Source of the DNA: Roseateles sp. XES5
Lineage (GTDB): Bacteria; Pseudomonadota; Alphaproteobacteria; Rhizobiales; Rhizobiaceae
DNA length: 64,000 nt
Direction of reading: 5' to 3'
NCBI RefSeq assembly: GCF_020535545.1
Contig: NZ_CP084752.1
Coordinates: forward strand, 1,409,501-1,473,500
Part shown: positions 1 through 10,566 of the stretch, in pieces
Numbering within the stretch: position 1 is the stretch's first letter
How the letters are laid out: every line of letters starts with the position of its first letter
The notes under the pieces: generated by a model
The model's input: only the letters and a program-made list of their open reading frames with translations
What the model was told of the DNA's origin: nothing
Database searches by the model: none
Position numbers and translations under genes: made by a program

Positions 1-1351
1 ACAGGAAGAGGCGGTTCGCCTCCTCGCTCTCGCGCAGCGCCCCGTTGATGAGCGTCAGCGAACGCGTCATCTGCTTCAGCGCGTCGGGATGGAACTCCAG
101 CCCGTTGATGTCGGCGATGTGGAAGAGGCGGATGAGGTTGACCGGGTCGCGCTTGAAGACGTCGGGGTCGGCGATGGTGATGCGGCCGCGGTCCTCGAGG
201 AAATCCAGCGTGCCGGCGATCTTGCGGGTGCGGCGGGTGAAGCGGCTGATGACGGCGGTGATGCCGGGCGCTTCCTTGGCCTGCTGGTCCTCGAGCGTCG
301 CGCAGAAGATGCGCGTGAGGTCCCCCACGTCCTTGGCGACGAGAAAGTAGTGCTTCATGAAGCGCTCGACGGCGGAAAGGCCGGGATGCGGCTGGTAGCC
401 GAGGCATTCGGCGATTTCGCGCTGGATGTCGAAGGACAGGCGCTCCTCCGCCTTGCCCGTCAGGAAATGCATGTGGCAGCGCACGGCCCAGAGGAAATCG
501 TCCGCCTTCTGGAAGAGCTTGTATTCCTGCCGGGAGAGCACGCCGAGCTTGACCAGTTCGGCGGGGTCCTTGATGTGGTAGAAGTACTTGGCGATCCAGA
601 ACAGCGTGTGCAGGTCGCGCAGCCCGCCCTTGCCTTCCTTGACGTTCGGCTCGACCAGATAGCGCGTGTCGCCGGCCTTGCGGTGACGCTCGTCGCGCTC
701 GGCAAGCTTGGCGGCGATGAATTCCGGGCCGGTGCCGCGCACGATCTCGCGGTCGAAGCGTACCGCCAGCTCGTCGAACAACGCGACCGAGCCGCAGATG
801 TAGCGCGCCTCGAGGATCGCCGTGCGGATCGTCATGTCGCCCTTGGAGAGCTGGACGCACTCTTCCAGATTGCGCGTGGCGTGGCCGACCTTGAAGCCGA
901 GATCCCACAGGATATAGAGCATGAACTCGATGGCCGGCTCGCTCCAGGCGGCAGGCTTGGCCGGGAGCAGGAAGAGCAGGTCGATATCCGAGCCGGGCGC
1001 CAGCGTGCCGCGCCCATAACCGCCGACGGCCGTGACGGTGATGCGGGAGGCCGGCGGCACCTGGCCGGCGCTGAAGACGTGGTTGAGGGCGAAGTCGTGC
1101 AGGACCGCGATCAGCTGGTCCTGCAGCCAGGAAATGCGGGCGGCGCATTGCAGGCCGCTGCCATCGGCGAAGAGCAGTTCACGGGCGCGGGCGCGGCCGG
1201 CGGCGTTGACTGCCTTGAACTCGGCCAGAAGCTCGCGGCGCATGCGGTCGCGATAGTCGGCATTGGTGCTGGCGATGAATTCACAGCGCGCGCGCAGCGC
1301 CGGCACGTCGAGAAGGCCGGACTCGGCCGGCGCCAGAAGCTTGTTTTCCAT
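1..1351 (-). CDS. glnD: [protein-PII] uridylyltransferase GlnD, N-terminal part (3' end outside window)
   Basis: Bifunctional PII uridylyltransferase/uridylyl-removing enzyme, the cytoplasmic nitrogen sensor that modifies GlnB/GlnK according to glutamine level. About 450 codons lie in the window; the family is usually over 900 residues, so the HD (removing) and ACT (glutamine-sensing) domains lie beyond base 1. The nucleotidyltransferase signature [18 protein letters not shown] is at about residues 110-127, followed by the family stretch [15 protein letters not shown]. The ATG at 1351 gives [12 protein letters not shown]; in-frame ATGs also exist 36 and 54 bases upstream, so the exact start is uncertain. 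It is transcribed leftward, downstream of mutS with a 94-base gap. Identity is secure; only the start and the missing half are open. Confidence 0.95.
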   Translation of the reverse strand, partial: MENKLLAPAESGLLDVPALRARCEFIASTNADYRDRMRRELLAEFKAVNAAGRARARELLFADGSGLQCAARISWLQDQLIAVLHDFALNHVFSAGQVPPASRITVTAVGGYGRGTLAPGSDIDLLFLLPAKPAAWSEPAIEFMLYILWDLGFKVGHATRNLEECVQLSKGDMTIRTAILEARYICGSVALFDELAVRFDREIVRGTGPEFIAAKLAERDERHRKAGDTRYLVEPNVKEGKGGLRDLHTLFWIAKYFYHIKDPAELVKLGVLSRQEYKLFQKADDFLWAVRCHMHFLTGKAEERLSFDIQREIAECLGYQPHPGLSAVERFMKHYFLVAKDVGDLTRIFCATLEDQQAKEAPGITAVISRFTRRTRKIAGTLDFLEDRGRITIADPDVFKRDPVNLIRLFHIADINGLEFHPDALKQMTRSLTLINGALRESEEANRLFL

Positions 1352-1445
1352 CGGATTCCGGCCTGCGTCCCGCTTGTCGTCCATCGCCCGTTCGGTTCGC
1401 ATGCCTATAGACCCTTTCAGCATGCGAGGACAATGATCCGAGCCG

Positions 1446-4181
1446 CTAGGCTTTGCCAAGTTCTTTCTTCAGCGCATAGAGCGCATCCAGCGCCTCGCGC
1501 GGCGTCATGTCGTCAGGGTTGAGGCCCTTGACCAGTTCCTCCACCTTCGACGGACCGGAACGCTTGGCCTCCTCGCGGCGCACGGCCACCTGGAAGAGCG
1601 GCAGGTCGTCGATGAGCTGGCTCGCCGGGTTCTTGCGATCGGCGTCCTCCAGCTTGGCCAGCACGTCCTTCGCACGCGCCACGACGGATGGCGGCAGGCC
1701 GGCAAGCCGCGCCACCTGGATGCCGTAGGAGCGGTCCGCAGCGCCGGGGCCGACCTCGTGCAGGAAGATCACGTCGCCGTCCCATTCCTTGACGCGCATC
1801 GTGGCGTTGGAAAGGCGGGCGAGCTTTTCCGACAATACCGTCAGCTCGTGGAAATGGGTGGCGAAGAGGCCACGGCAGCGGTTTCCCTCATGCAGGTGCT
1901 CGACGGCGGCCCAGGCGATGGAGAGGCCGTCGAAGGTCGCGGTGCCGCGGCCGATCTCATCCAGGATGACCAGCGAGCGGTCGGTCGCCTGGTTGAGGAT
2001 CGCCGCCGTCTCGACCATCTCAACCATGAAGGTGGAGCGGCCGCGGGCAAGATCGTCCGATGCGCCGACGCGCGAGAACAGGCGGTCGACGATGCCGATA
2101 TGGGCGCTTTCGGCCGGCACATAGGCGCCCATCTGCGCGAGGATGGCGATGAGGGCATTCTGGCGCAGGAAGGTCGACTTACCGCCCATGTTGGGACCGG
2201 TCAGCAGCCAGATCGCGCCATGGCCCTTGCCATCCTCAGGCGAGAGATCGCAGGAATTGGCGACGAAGGCGGCCGCCTGCTGGCGCCGCAGCGCCTGTTC
2301 CACGACGGGATGCCGCCCGCCGACGATGGCGAACATGGTGGAACCGTCGACGATGGGGCGGCAATAGGCCTGCTCCTCGGCGAGCGCCGAGAGCCCGACG
2401 GAGACGTCGACGACAGCCAGGGCGCGCGCCGCCGCCTTGATGGCCTCCGCCTCCGCCACGACCGCCGCGACAAGCCCGTCGAAAGCCGAGAACTCGATGG
2501 CGAGCGCCCGGTCGGCCGCATTGGCGATCTTGGTTTCGAGCTCGGAAAGCACCGTGGTCGTGAAGCGCATCGCGCCGGCCATGGTCTGGCGGTGGATGAA
2601 GCGGGCCTTCGCCTCGTCGCCGTCGGTCAGCGCGGAGGCATTGCCGGCGGAGACCTCGATGAAATAGCCGAGCACGTTGTTGTGCTTGATCTTCAGCGAC
2701 TTGACGCCCGTCTCCTCGGCATATTGCAGCTGGAGGCCGGCGATGACACGGCGGGACTGGTCGCGCAGCGCCCGCATCTCGTCCAGTTCGCCATTCGCCG
2801 CCTCGCGAATGAAGCCGCCGTCGCGCTTGAGCAGCGGCAGCTCGTCGGCCAGCATCACGGCAAGGCGGTGCGCGAGGTCGACCGGCAACGCGGCGATGGC
2901 CGTACGAGCGGCCGCCAGCTCGCCGCCAAGGTCTTCCGCCGCCATCAGCCGGACGATTTGCGCAGAGGCCGTAAGGCCCTGCAGGATCGCGCCGAGATCG
3001 CGCGGGCCGCCGCGGCCGAGCGCGATGCGCGACAGCGCACGCGGCATGTCGGGGAGTTGGCGCAAGGCACGGCGCAGGTCCTCGCAGAAGGACGGGCGGT
3101 CGGCGAGCGTCGCGATGGAATCGAGCCTGATATTGATCGCATCGGGATCGGTCAGCGGCGACATCAGCCGTTCGGCCAGCAGGCGCGCGCCGCCGCTGGT
3201 GACGGTGCGGTCGATGGCCTTGAGCAGCGTGCCGGCGCGGTCGCCGGACTGGGTGCGCACGAGTTCGAGATTGCCGCGTGTCGCCGGATCGATGAAGAGC
3301 GTGGAGGCGGAGCTTTCGCGCTCCGGCCGGCCGAGCGGCGGGCGCTCGGCGATCTGCGTCTTCTCGACATAGGAGATCGCCGCGGAGGCCGCCGCGAGCT
3401 CCGCACGGGAGAAGGTGCCGAAACCGTCGAGCGTCGAGACGCCGAAATAGCGGGCGATGCGGCCCTCGGCCGTCGCGCTGTCGAAGAGCACCGCCGGCTG
3501 CGGGACGGCGACGCGGCCGATGACGTCGAGAACCGGGCGGAAATCGGGATCGTGGAACAGCGTGTCCGGCACGATCAATTCACGCGGGTCGATGCGCAGG
3601 ATATCGGCGAGAAGCTGGCCTTGCGCCGTTTCCGACAGGCGGAAGATGCCAGTGGAAATGTCGATCCAGGCGAGCGCCATGGCCGGTTCCGCCCCGCCGC
3701 GGATGCGCGCGACGGCCATCAGGTAATTGGCATCGGAGGGCGAGAGCAGCTTTTCCTCGGTCAGCGTGCCGGGCGTGACGAGGCGCACGACATCGCGGCG
3801 CACCACCGATTTCGAACCGCGCTTCTTGGCCTCGGCCGGGTCTTCCACCTGTTCGCAGACTGCGACGCGGAAGCCGACGGAGATCAGCTTCTGGAGGTAA
3901 TCGTCCGCCGCATGGACCGGCACGCCGCACATGGGAATGTCGAGGCCCATATGCTGGCCACGCTTGGTCAGCGTGATGCCGAGCGCGCGGGACGCATCCA
4001 CCGCGTCCTGGAAGAACAGCTCGTAGAAGTCGCCCATGCGGTAGAACAGCATGCTGTCCGGATTGGTCGCCTTGATCTCGATATACTGCTCCATCATCGG
4101 CGTTGCCGATGCGCGGCTTTCGTCGCTGGCGAGTTCCGCCGTCGACAGGATATCGTTCTGGCGCGCGATCTGATCGTTCAC
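1446..4181 (-). CDS. mutS: DNA mismatch repair protein MutS
   Basis: Mismatch-recognition ATPase. The product is about 911 residues, normal for rhizobia. The N-terminal mismatch-binding domain shows GDFYELF, containing the Phe-x-Glu that wedges into the mispair. The C-terminal ATPase has Walker [10 protein letters not shown] near residue 661, Walker B with [10 protein letters not shown], and FATHFHELT. The reading frame stays open to a GTG at 4238, but the product from the GTG at 4181 ([10 protein letters not shown]) fits the family N terminus better; both starts are non-ATG and neither has a strong ribosome site. It is divergent from the malic enzyme gene and runs leftward toward glnD, a neighbour pair I remember from other rhizobia. 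Confidence 0.96.
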   Translation of the reverse strand: MNDQIARQNDILSTAELASDESRASATPMMEQYIEIKATNPDSMLFYRMGDFYELFFQDAVDASRALGITLTKRGQHMGLDIPMCGVPVHAADDYLQKLISVGFRVAVCEQVEDPAEAKKRGSKSVVRRDVVRLVTPGTLTEEKLLSPSDANYLMAVARIRGGAEPAMALAWIDISTGIFRLSETAQGQLLADILRIDPRELIVPDTLFHDPDFRPVLDVIGRVAVPQPAVLFDSATAEGRIARYFGVSTLDGFGTFSRAELAAASAAISYVEKTQIAERPPLGRPERESSASTLFIDPATRGNLELVRTQSGDRAGTLLKAIDRTVTSGGARLLAERLMSPLTDPDAINIRLDSIATLADRPSFCEDLRRALRQLPDMPRALSRIALGRGGPRDLGAILQGLTASAQIVRLMAAEDLGGELAAARTAIAALPVDLAHRLAVMLADELPLLKRDGGFIREAANGELDEMRALRDQSRRVIAGLQLQYAEETGVKSLKIKHNNVLGYFIEVSAGNASALTDGDEAKARFIHRQTMAGAMRFTTTVLSELETKIANAADRALAIEFSAFDGLVAAVVAEAEAIKAAARALAVVDVSVGLSALAEEQAYCRPIVDGSTMFAIVGGRHPVVEQALRRQQAAAFVANSCDLSPEDGKGHGAIWLLTGPNMGGKSTFLRQNALIAILAQMGAYVPAESAHIGIVDRLFSRVGASDDLARGRSTFMVEMVETAAILNQATDRSLVILDEIGRGTATFDGLSIAWAAVEHLHEGNRCRGLFATHFHELTVLSEKLARLSNATMRVKEWDGDVIFLHEVGPGAADRSYGIQVARLAGLPPSVVARAKDVLAKLEDADRKNPASQLIDDLPLFQVAVRREEAKRSGPSKVEELVKGLNPDDMTPREALDALYALKKELGKA

Positions 4182-4319
4182 GGAGATTCTGTTTCTTCTA
4201 AAATGGAGGGTCAGTTCTTCCCAAAAAAGAGGTGCCACCCTAGCCGCGCAGCGATATAGAAAACAACTGCTGTTCAGCAGCTACGGGCCTATCGCCCACA
4301 GGAGTGTGAAGGGGGGAAC

Positions 4320-6605
4320 ATGCCGGGAACCGACAAAACAGATCGCCAGAGGGCAACCGTTACGGACAAGGAAGCCCTGGACTTCCATTCGTCCGGCCGT
4401 CCCGGAAAACTGGAAATCACGCCGACCAAGCCGATGGCGACGCAGCGGGACCTCTCGCTCGCCTATTCGCCGGGTGTCGCCGTTCCGGTAAAGGCCATCG
4501 CCGAAGATCCGGCGACCGCCTATGACTACACGACGCGCGGCAACATGGTTGCCGTCATCTCCAACGGCACCGCCATCCTCGGCCTCGGCAATCTCGGGGC
4601 GCTTGCCTCCAAGCCGGTCATGGAAGGCAAGTCCGTCCTCTTCAAGCGCTTCGCCGACGTCGACTCCATCGACCTTGAAGTCGATACCGAGAATGTCGAC
4701 GAATTCATCAACTGCGTGCGCTACCTCGGCCCTTCCTTCGGCGGCATCAATCTCGAAGACATCAAGGCGCCGGACTGCTTCATCATCGAGCAGCGCCTGC
4801 GCGAACTGATGGATATTCCGGTCTTCCATGACGACCAGCACGGCACTGCCATCATCGCCGCCGCCGGCCTCATCAACGCGCTGGCGCTGACCGGCCGCGA
4901 CTTCAAGACGACCAAGCTCGTCTGCAACGGCGCGGGCGCAGCCGCCATCGCCTGTATCGAACTCATCAAGTCGATGGGCTTTGCGCCTGACAACGTCATT
5001 CTCTGCGACACCAAGGGCGTCATCTACCAGGGCCGCGAAGACGGCATGAACCAGTGGAAGTCGGCCCATGCGGTCAAGACCGACCGCCGTTCGCTCGCCG
5101 AAGCGCTGGTGGGCGCCGACGTGGTGTTCGGCCTTTCCGCCAAGGGCGCCTTCTCGGAAGAGATGATCCGCTCCATGGCGCCGCGGCCGATCATCTTCGC
5201 CATGGCCAATCCCGACCCGGAAATCACCCCGGAAGAAGTCGCCCGCATCCGCGACGACGCCATCATGGCCACCGGCCGTTCGGACTATCCCAACCAGGTC
5301 AACAACGTCCTGTGCTTCCCCTACATCTTCCGCGGCGCCCTGGACAGCGGCGCCACGACCATCAATGACGAGATGGAGATCGCGGCGGCCGAGGCGCTCG
5401 CCAAGCTCGCCAAGGAAGACGTGCCGGATGACGTGGCGGCCGCCTATCAGGGCGTACGCCCGCGCTTCGGCGCGCAGTACATCATCCCCGTGCCGTTCGA
5501 TCCGCGCCTCATCTCGGCAATCCCCGTCGCCGTCGCCAAGGCCGCGATGGAAACCGGCGTCGCACGCAAGAACATCCCCGATCTCGACGCCTATGCCCGC
5601 GACCTGCGCGCCCGCCGCGACCCGATCGCCTCGACGCTGCAGCAGATCTATGCCCGCGTTCGCCGCCAGCCGAAGCGCGTGGTCTTCGCCGAGGGCGAAG
5701 AAGAGCAGATGATGCGCGCCGCCGTGTCCTACGTGAACCAGGATCTCGGCACCGCCATCCTGCTCGGCCGCGAGGAACAGATGCGCGAGACCGCGGAAAA
5801 GGCCGGTATCGATCTCGACCGCGCCGGCATCGAGCTGGTCAATGCCCGCATCTCCAAGCGCAACAACGTCTATATCGACTATCTCTATGCGCGCCTGCAG
5901 CGGAACGGTTTCCTCTACCGCGACGCCCAGCGCCTGATCCATAACGACCGCAACCACTTCGCGGCCTGCATGGTGGCGCTTGGCGACGCCGATGGCATGG
6001 TGACGGGCCTGACCCGCAACTACTCCACCGCGCTGGAAGACGTGCGCCGCTGCATCGACGCCAAGCCCGGCCACCGGGTCATCGGCGCCACGCTGGCGCT
6101 CTGCCGCGGCCGCGCCGTGCTGGTCGCCGATACGGCCGTGCACGACATGCCCTCCTCGGAGGAATTGGCCGACATCGCGGAAGAAGCGGCCGGCCTTGCG
6201 CGCCGCCTCGGCTACGACCCGCGCGTCGCCATGCTCGCCTATTCGACCTTCGGTCATCCCTCGGGCGAGCGGTCCGAGCGGGTGCGCGAAGCGGTGAAGA
6301 TCCTCGATCGCCGCCGCGTCGATTTCGAATATGACGGCGAAATGTCGGCCGACGTGGCGCTCAACCCGCGCATCATGGAACAGTATCCGTTCTGCCGTCT
6401 CTCCGGTCCCGGCAACGTGCTCGTCATGCCGGCGTTCCACTCGGCGTCGATCTCGACGAAGATGCTGCAGGAACTGGGCGGCGCGACGGTCATCGGCCCG
6501 CTGCTGGTCGGCCTCGACAAGTCGGTGCAGATCGTCTCCATGGGCGCCAAGGACAGCGACATCGTCAATATGGCGACGCTCGCCGCCTATAATTCCGGCG
6601 TCTGA
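4320..6605 (+). CDS. maeB: NADP-dependent malic enzyme with C-terminal phosphotransacetylase-like domain
   Basis: Oxidative decarboxylation of malate to pyruvate, feeding acetyl-CoA or NADPH during growth on C4-dicarboxylates. The protein is 761 residues. The malic N-terminal domain holds SLAYSPGVA and DDQHGTA; the nucleotide-binding domain has [10 protein letters not shown] at about residue 200; from about residue 430 an extra region resembles phosphotransacetylase ([16 protein letters not shown] onward) that in related MaeB proteins is regulatory rather than catalytic. The ATG follows a G-rich ribosome site. Position beside mutS and olsB matches Sinorhizobium tme (NADP type) rather than dme (NAD type); cofactor preference is inferred from that context. 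A strong hairpin terminator follows. Confidence 0.94.
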   Translation: MPGTDKTDRQRATVTDKEALDFHSSGRPGKLEITPTKPMATQRDLSLAYSPGVAVPVKAIAEDPATAYDYTTRGNMVAVISNGTAILGLGNLGALASKPVMEGKSVLFKRFADVDSIDLEVDTENVDEFINCVRYLGPSFGGINLEDIKAPDCFIIEQRLRELMDIPVFHDDQHGTAIIAAAGLINALALTGRDFKTTKLVCNGAGAAAIACIELIKSMGFAPDNVILCDTKGVIYQGREDGMNQWKSAHAVKTDRRSLAEALVGADVVFGLSAKGAFSEEMIRSMAPRPIIFAMANPDPEITPEEVARIRDDAIMATGRSDYPNQVNNVLCFPYIFRGALDSGATTINDEMEIAAAEALAKLAKEDVPDDVAAAYQGVRPRFGAQYIIPVPFDPRLISAIPVAVAKAAMETGVARKNIPDLDAYARDLRARRDPIASTLQQIYARVRRQPKRVVFAEGEEEQMMRAAVSYVNQDLGTAILLGREEQMRETAEKAGIDLDRAGIELVNARISKRNNVYIDYLYARLQRNGFLYRDAQRLIHNDRNHFAACMVALGDADGMVTGLTRNYSTALEDVRRCIDAKPGHRVIGATLALCRGRAVLVADTAVHDMPSSEELADIAEEAAGLARRLGYDPRVAMLAYSTFGHPSGERSERVREAVKILDRRRVDFEYDGEMSADVALNPRIMEQYPFCRLSGPGNVLVMPAFHSASISTKMLQELGGATVIGPLLVGLDKSVQIVSMGAKDSDIVNMATLAAYNSGV

Positions 6606-6630
6606 CGACAAGCGCCATCGCCTGACAGAA

Positions 6631-6671
6631 AGGGGCGTTTCCGCAGACCGCGGAAACGCCCCTCGTCTTTT
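6631..6671 (+). terminator. Rho-independent terminator after maeB
   Basis: A perfect 14-bp inverted repeat (6631-6644 with 6650-6663, 5-base loop), followed by CGTCTTTT, lies 26 bases beyond the malic enzyme stop codon. Confidence 0.85.
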
Positions 6672-6689
6672 GCCCTTGCAGCGGACAAT

Positions 6690-6725
6690 AAAAAACCGCC
6701 CGCCCCGGAGGTCGGGAACGGGCGG
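6690..6725 (-). terminator. Rho-independent terminator after olsB
   Basis: On the minus strand CCGCCCG (6719-6725) pairs with CGGGCGG (6696-6702), with an inner CCC/GGG extension, and is followed by six T residues. It sits downstream of the olsB stop and faces the malic enzyme terminator between the two convergent genes. Confidence 0.8.
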
Positions 6726-6759
6726 CGAAATCAGATTATGCTGACCTTGATGGAAATAA

Positions 6760-7638
6760 CTAGCTGGCGAAACGCCCCGCGTCTGCGCCGTAATAATTGA
6801 GGTAGCGGCCGGAGATCTTGCCGATCGGCAGGACGATCAGCACGTCCGTCGTGTTGAAACCATGGTCGACGACCGCGCCGTTGCCGACCGTCGCGCCGAG
6901 GCGAAGATAGCCCTTGATCAGCGGCGGCATGGCCGAGAGCGCGCGGCGGGCGTCGATCGCCTCCTGCGGCATCAGGTCCATGGTGCGGAAGAGTTCCGGC
7001 CGGGCCGAAACGCTCCATTCGTCCTTCGCCTGCACATTGTGGTGCAGGAAGGACAGCGCCAGCGCATGCTCTTCCGGCACAACGCCGTGGAAGGAGGCGC
7101 AGCCGAACATGACGTCGATGCCGTGCTTCAGCGAATAGGCCCAGTTGCCCTGCCAGAGCAGTTCCACCGTGCGCTTGGTGCGATAGGCCGGCAGCACGCA
7201 GGAGCGGCCAAGCTCCATGAAACGCTTGTCCGGATGGCTGGCGATCAGCGCGTCGACGTCGAATTCCGACTGCGAATAGAAGCCGCCGGAAACGGCCGCC
7301 ACATCATGCCGCAGCAAGCGGTAGGTGCCGACGATCTGCTCTTCCGCGTCGCCCTCGATGGAGGTGTCGAGCACCAGCAGGTGATCGCACACCATGTCCC
7401 AGGCATCGATGTCGCGCTTGCGGCGCACCGCATCGGGCGAAAGCTTGGCGTTCATCTCTTCGGCGAAGACGCGGTAGCGCACGGCCTGGGCGGCGTCGAT
7501 CTCCGTGACGGAGCGGGCGATGCGCGTCTCCAGATTGCCGATGCGGCCGAGCACATCCGTTCCCGAGCGGCCGGCAATCGGGGCCGGTTTCTGGGTGATC
7601 TCCGCCGGAGCGATGGTCTGGGCGAGGTCGAGCGTCAT
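6760..7638 (-). CDS. olsB: L-ornithine N-alpha-acyltransferase OlsB
   Basis: First step of ornithine-lipid synthesis: transfer of a 3-hydroxyacyl group from acyl carrier protein to ornithine, giving lyso-ornithine lipid, a phosphorus-free membrane lipid. The product is 292 residues with the GNAT-like acyltransferase fold. Recognisable stretches are AAQAVRYRVFAEEM, MELGRSCVLPAYRTKR, YLFGCASF-like VMFGCASFHG, and the C-terminal PLIKGYLRLGA. The start ATG at 7638 is unambiguous. The gene stands alone, convergent with the malic enzyme gene and downstream of the histidine kinase with a 94-base gap that holds a possible PHO box. Order tme-olsB is as I recall in Sinorhizobium, supporting OlsB over a generic acetyltransferase. 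Confidence 0.9.
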   Translation of the reverse strand: MTLDLAQTIAPAEITQKPAPIAGRSGTDVLGRIGNLETRIARSVTEIDAAQAVRYRVFAEEMNAKLSPDAVRRKRDIDAWDMVCDHLLVLDTSIEGDAEEQIVGTYRLLRHDVAAVSGGFYSQSEFDVDALIASHPDKRFMELGRSCVLPAYRTKRTVELLWQGNWAYSLKHGIDVMFGCASFHGVVPEEHALALSFLHHNVQAKDEWSVSARPELFRTMDLMPQEAIDARRALSAMPPLIKGYLRLGATVGNGAVVDHGFNTTDVLIVLPIGKISGRYLNYYGADAGRFAS

Positions 7639-7685
7639 GGCAGTCTACCCGTTAAGCGAAACTGCGTGGTTTTAACCACGATTCT

Positions 7686-7703
7686 GCAACAGGATAATGA
7701 CGC
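7686..7703 (-). promoter_or_regulatory. Possible PHO box upstream of olsB
   Basis: Minus strand reads GCGTCAT-TATC-CTGTTGC, two 7-mers spaced 11 bases apart as in PhoB sites (consensus CTGTCAT-N4-CTGTCAT). The first unit matches 5 of 7 bases, the second 4 of 7. Ornithine-lipid genes are known to respond to phosphate limitation in rhizobia, which is why I looked here. A separate palindrome CGTGGTT-TT-AACCACG lies closer to the gene at 7665-7680. Confidence 0.35.
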
Positions 7704-7732
7704 AAGGCCGGCTTGGATAGCGAAAAGCCGTC

Positions 7733-10018
7733 CTAGCCCGCTATGCGGTGCGCGAGCCGGGCGATTTCCGCAAGGAGCGCGGCCGGATCGGCAGGCTTTG
7801 CCAGGACCGCATCGGCGCCGATGGCCAGAAGCTCGCCCTTGAGGGCGGGGCGACTGTCCGCGGTCAGCACGATGACCGGCAGGCGGGCGTTGCCATAGTC
7901 GCGCTGCACGATGCGGGCGATCATGTCCTTGCCGTCTCCGCCCGGCATGCCGAGATCGGTGAGGAGGAGATCGGCCGCGAACGGGCCGGCCTCCGTCGCG
8001 CCGGCAAGGGCGGAGACGAGTGCGGGATAATCCGGCACATGGCGCACCGTGTGCCCTGCCCGCTCCAGCACGGAGCGCACCAGCATGGCGTTCACCGGAT
8101 CGTCCTCGGCGAGCAGGATGCGGACACCGGTGGACGGTGCCGGGGTCGGTTTCGCGTCCGGCTCCGGCGCGGCCTGCGGCAGGTCCTTCAGGATCGGGCG
8201 ATTGTCGTTGATGGCGTCGCGCACCTCGATGCCCTTCATGCGGCCGCGCAGCACCTCGACCAGCGAGCGCTCGCGCAGCGGGCGGATGAGCCAGGAATCG
8301 TAGCCCTCGCCATTGCCGATCGCCCGGCCGCCACGCTCTTCCGGATTGACGAGATAAATGCGGCGGGCGCGGCTGTCCCGCAGGAAGGCGATGTCGGCAA
8401 GCTCGCGGCGGAAGACGCCGGCAAGGCGGTTGTCGACGATGATATCGGTCAGTTCCGCCTTACGGCCGGAAAGATGCTGCAGGAGGTCCAGCGCCTCCTC
8501 GATGGAGGTCGCGAGATGGCACGCGCCCCCGAGCGAATCCACGGTCCGCACCAGCGCCTTGGAGGCGGGGCCGTCCGGCGCGAGGAGGAACACGCGGCTG
8601 CCCTTCAAGACACCCTTCCGGCCGGTGCCGGCGGTCGGCAGACGCTGCGTCTCGACAGGCATGCGGATGGTGAAGGTGCTGCCCTTGCCGGGCGCGCTTT
8701 CGAGCGTCAGAGCGCCACCGGCCTCGCGCAGGATGCGCGCGGAAATGGCAAGCCCGAGGCCGGTGCCGCCGCTGCGCTGGGCGGCGCTGCCGGTCTGCTC
8801 GAACTCCTCGAAGATACGGGCCTGCTCCTCGGCATTCATGCCGGGGCCGGTATCGGTGACGCGGATGACGACGGCGCCGCGATCCAGCGTGGTTTCCAGC
8901 GAGACCCCACCCGTATGGGTGAACTTCACGGCATTGCCGACGACATTGTAGAGCACCTGGCGCAGACGCGGTGCATCGTAAAGGAGAAGACCCGGCACGT
9001 CGGGCGCAACGAAGGAGCCAATCTCGATGCCCTTTTCATGGGCGCGCGGCGAAAGCATCTCGACGACGCTTTCCAGCATCGGCCGCACCGGTTCTTCCGA
9101 CGGGCGCAGCTGGAAGCGGCCGGCCTCGATGGTCGAGAAATCGAGGAGGTCGTCGACGAGCTGGACGAGCGCGTGGCCGGACTGGCGCATGCCGGCAAGA
9201 TAGTTCTTCTGCTCGGCCGTCAGGCGCGTCTGGCCGATGAGATGCGACATGCCGAGAATGCCCGACAGCGGCGTGCGGATCTCGTGGCTGACGGTGGCAA
9301 GCAGGCGCGACTTGGCGGCGCTCGCCTCCTCGGCACGCTGGCGGGCGCGCTCGCGCTCGCCTTCGGCGCGGCGCTCCTCCGTCACGTCGCGAGCGATGGA
9401 ATGCACGACGAGGTCGCCCGAGGCGGGATTGCGCACGGTGACATCGTGCCAGGAATAGATACGCTTGCCCGCGGGGCCGCTGACGTCGACGTCGTAGCGA
9501 TGGGCGGTGCCCTGCGAGCGGAAGGTGAGACCGAGCATCTCGCAGGTTTTGCCCTCGGCGTCGGCCATGCCGGTAAGGTCGCCGAGAACGGCATTGGCCT
9601 TGAGAATGCGGCCGTCGAGCGTACGCATGACGACGATATCGCCGAGCACGTCATGGATGGCCGAGAGGATTTCCGAGGTCTCGCTGCGTTCCCAGCTCCG
9701 GTCGTCGGCCGTTTCGGCGACCGGCCGGGCCGAGCGGAAGAGGAAAGCCGCCCCCGCGATGCCGGCAAGGCCGAGGCCGAGGGCGGCGATGTAGAACCCG
9801 GCCGCCATGCCCGTCGCCAGCACGAGCGCCGCCATGAGAAGGCCGACGCCGGCAATGGCGCTGCGCAGCGTCGCATGGTTTTCCGGCGCGGGCGGCGCGA
9901 CATCGATATCGGGAACGGCGGGCGCCGTTTCCACGCGGGAACGGACGCGGGCGGAACGGCGCGGCGCTTCGGCAAATTCGGCCTTGAGCCGGTTCTGTAG
10001 CTTGACGGGTTCGCTCAT
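7733..10018 (-). CDS. hybrid sensor histidine kinase with PAS and receiver domains
   Basis: Membrane-bound two-component kinase, about 761 residues from the ATG giving MSEPVKLQNR (a TTG start 30 bases upstream is possible). Order of parts: Arg-rich cytoplasmic N terminus; two hydrophobic segments at about 50-95; PAS-like region 115-220; HisKA with ATVSHEIRTPLSGILGMSH, where His is the phosphorylation site; HATPase with GNAVKFTHTGG, DTGPGM and GGTGLGLAIS; a degenerate receiver at about 475-600; and a C-terminal canonical receiver with LLAEDDP, LLLTDLGMPG (phospho-Asp) and VLAKPAD. No dedicated response regulator gene is adjacent. It follows lspA by 56 bases and may be co-transcribed. The signal is unknown. 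Confidence 0.88.
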   Translation of the reverse strand: MSEPVKLQNRLKAEFAEAPRRSARVRSRVETAPAVPDIDVAPPAPENHATLRSAIAGVGLLMAALVLATGMAAGFYIAALGLGLAGIAGAAFLFRSARPVAETADDRSWERSETSEILSAIHDVLGDIVVMRTLDGRILKANAVLGDLTGMADAEGKTCEMLGLTFRSQGTAHRYDVDVSGPAGKRIYSWHDVTVRNPASGDLVVHSIARDVTEERRAEGERERARQRAEEASAAKSRLLATVSHEIRTPLSGILGMSHLIGQTRLTAEQKNYLAGMRQSGHALVQLVDDLLDFSTIEAGRFQLRPSEEPVRPMLESVVEMLSPRAHEKGIEIGSFVAPDVPGLLLYDAPRLRQVLYNVVGNAVKFTHTGGVSLETTLDRGAVVIRVTDTGPGMNAEEQARIFEEFEQTGSAAQRSGGTGLGLAISARILREAGGALTLESAPGKGSTFTIRMPVETQRLPTAGTGRKGVLKGSRVFLLAPDGPASKALVRTVDSLGGACHLATSIEEALDLLQHLSGRKAELTDIIVDNRLAGVFRRELADIAFLRDSRARRIYLVNPEERGGRAIGNGEGYDSWLIRPLRERSLVEVLRGRMKGIEVRDAINDNRPILKDLPQAAPEPDAKPTPAPSTGVRILLAEDDPVNAMLVRSVLERAGHTVRHVPDYPALVSALAGATEAGPFAADLLLTDLGMPGGDGKDMIARIVQRDYGNARLPVIVLTADSRPALKGELLAIGADAVLAKPADPAALLAEIARLAHRIAG

Positions 10019-10074
10019 GACGAACCGCATAGCACGCGGTCCGTTCAAATCGGCTTCAGCAAGCCGCTAAAATT

Positions 10075-10566
10075 TTATGCATCCCGGCGGCGCAGGAGAA
10101 GCAGCTCGTCGAGAATGACGAGACCGGCGCCGATGGTGATGAAACTGTCGGCGAGATTGAAGACGGCGAAGGACCAGGTCTCGGTGTAGAAGAGGACATA
10201 GTCGATCACATAGCCGAACAGCGCGCGGTCGATCAGGTTGCCGAAAGCGCCGGCGATGATGAAGGCATAGCCGGCATGGGCAAGGCCGCGGGCCTTCGGC
10301 GTCTGACGCCACAGCCAGATGACGAAGGCGACGACGAGAAGGCGGAGCGTGACGATGAACCAGCCTTCCATGCCCGACAGCATGGAGAAGGCGACACCGT
10401 AGTTATAGGTACGGTAGAGCGCCAGCATCGGCACCACATGCACCGCCTCCTGGAAGGGCAGGAAAGCCTCGACGGCGAACTTCACCGCCTGGTCGAGCAG
10501 CAGCGCCAGCAGGATGAAGACGATCACCGGCACCGGCCGGGACATCAGGGGAACGCGCTCGCTCAT
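10075..10566 (-). CDS. lspA: lipoprotein signal peptidase LspA
   Basis: Type II signal peptidase that cleaves prolipoproteins at the lipobox cysteine in the inner membrane. The 163-residue protein has four hydrophobic segments (about 12-28, 66-84, 92-112, 132-152). The two catalytic aspartates lie in the conserved motifs [10 protein letters not shown] and [11 protein letters not shown]. Its ATG overlaps the stop of the upstream methyltransferase gene by four bases (ATGA), indicating translational coupling. An internal Met at residue 8 is an alternative start. Confidence 0.95.
   Translation of the reverse strand: MSERVPLMSRPVPVIVFILLALLLDQAVKFAVEAFLPFQEAVHVVPMLALYRTYNYGVAFSMLSGMEGWFIVTLRLLVVAFVIWLWRQTPKARGLAHAGYAFIIAGAFGNLIDRALFGYVIDYVLFYTETWSFAVFNLADSFITIGAGLVILDELLLLRRRDA

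Noticed and set aside
89..1522. Long plus-strand open frame opposite glnD (477 codons)
   Set aside because: It is the complement of the GlnD coding sequence in a high-G+C genome; the product is Glu/Ala/Gly/His-rich without any family motif and has no ribosome site.
1758..4259. 833-codon plus-strand open frame opposite mutS
   Set aside because: Antisense shadow of mutS created by codon bias; low-complexity Arg/Glu/Asp-rich translation and no recognisable domain.
4281..6611. 776-codon minus-strand open frame opposite the malic enzyme gene
   Set aside because: Antisense shadow; the sense strand encodes a full-length malic enzyme with intact motifs.
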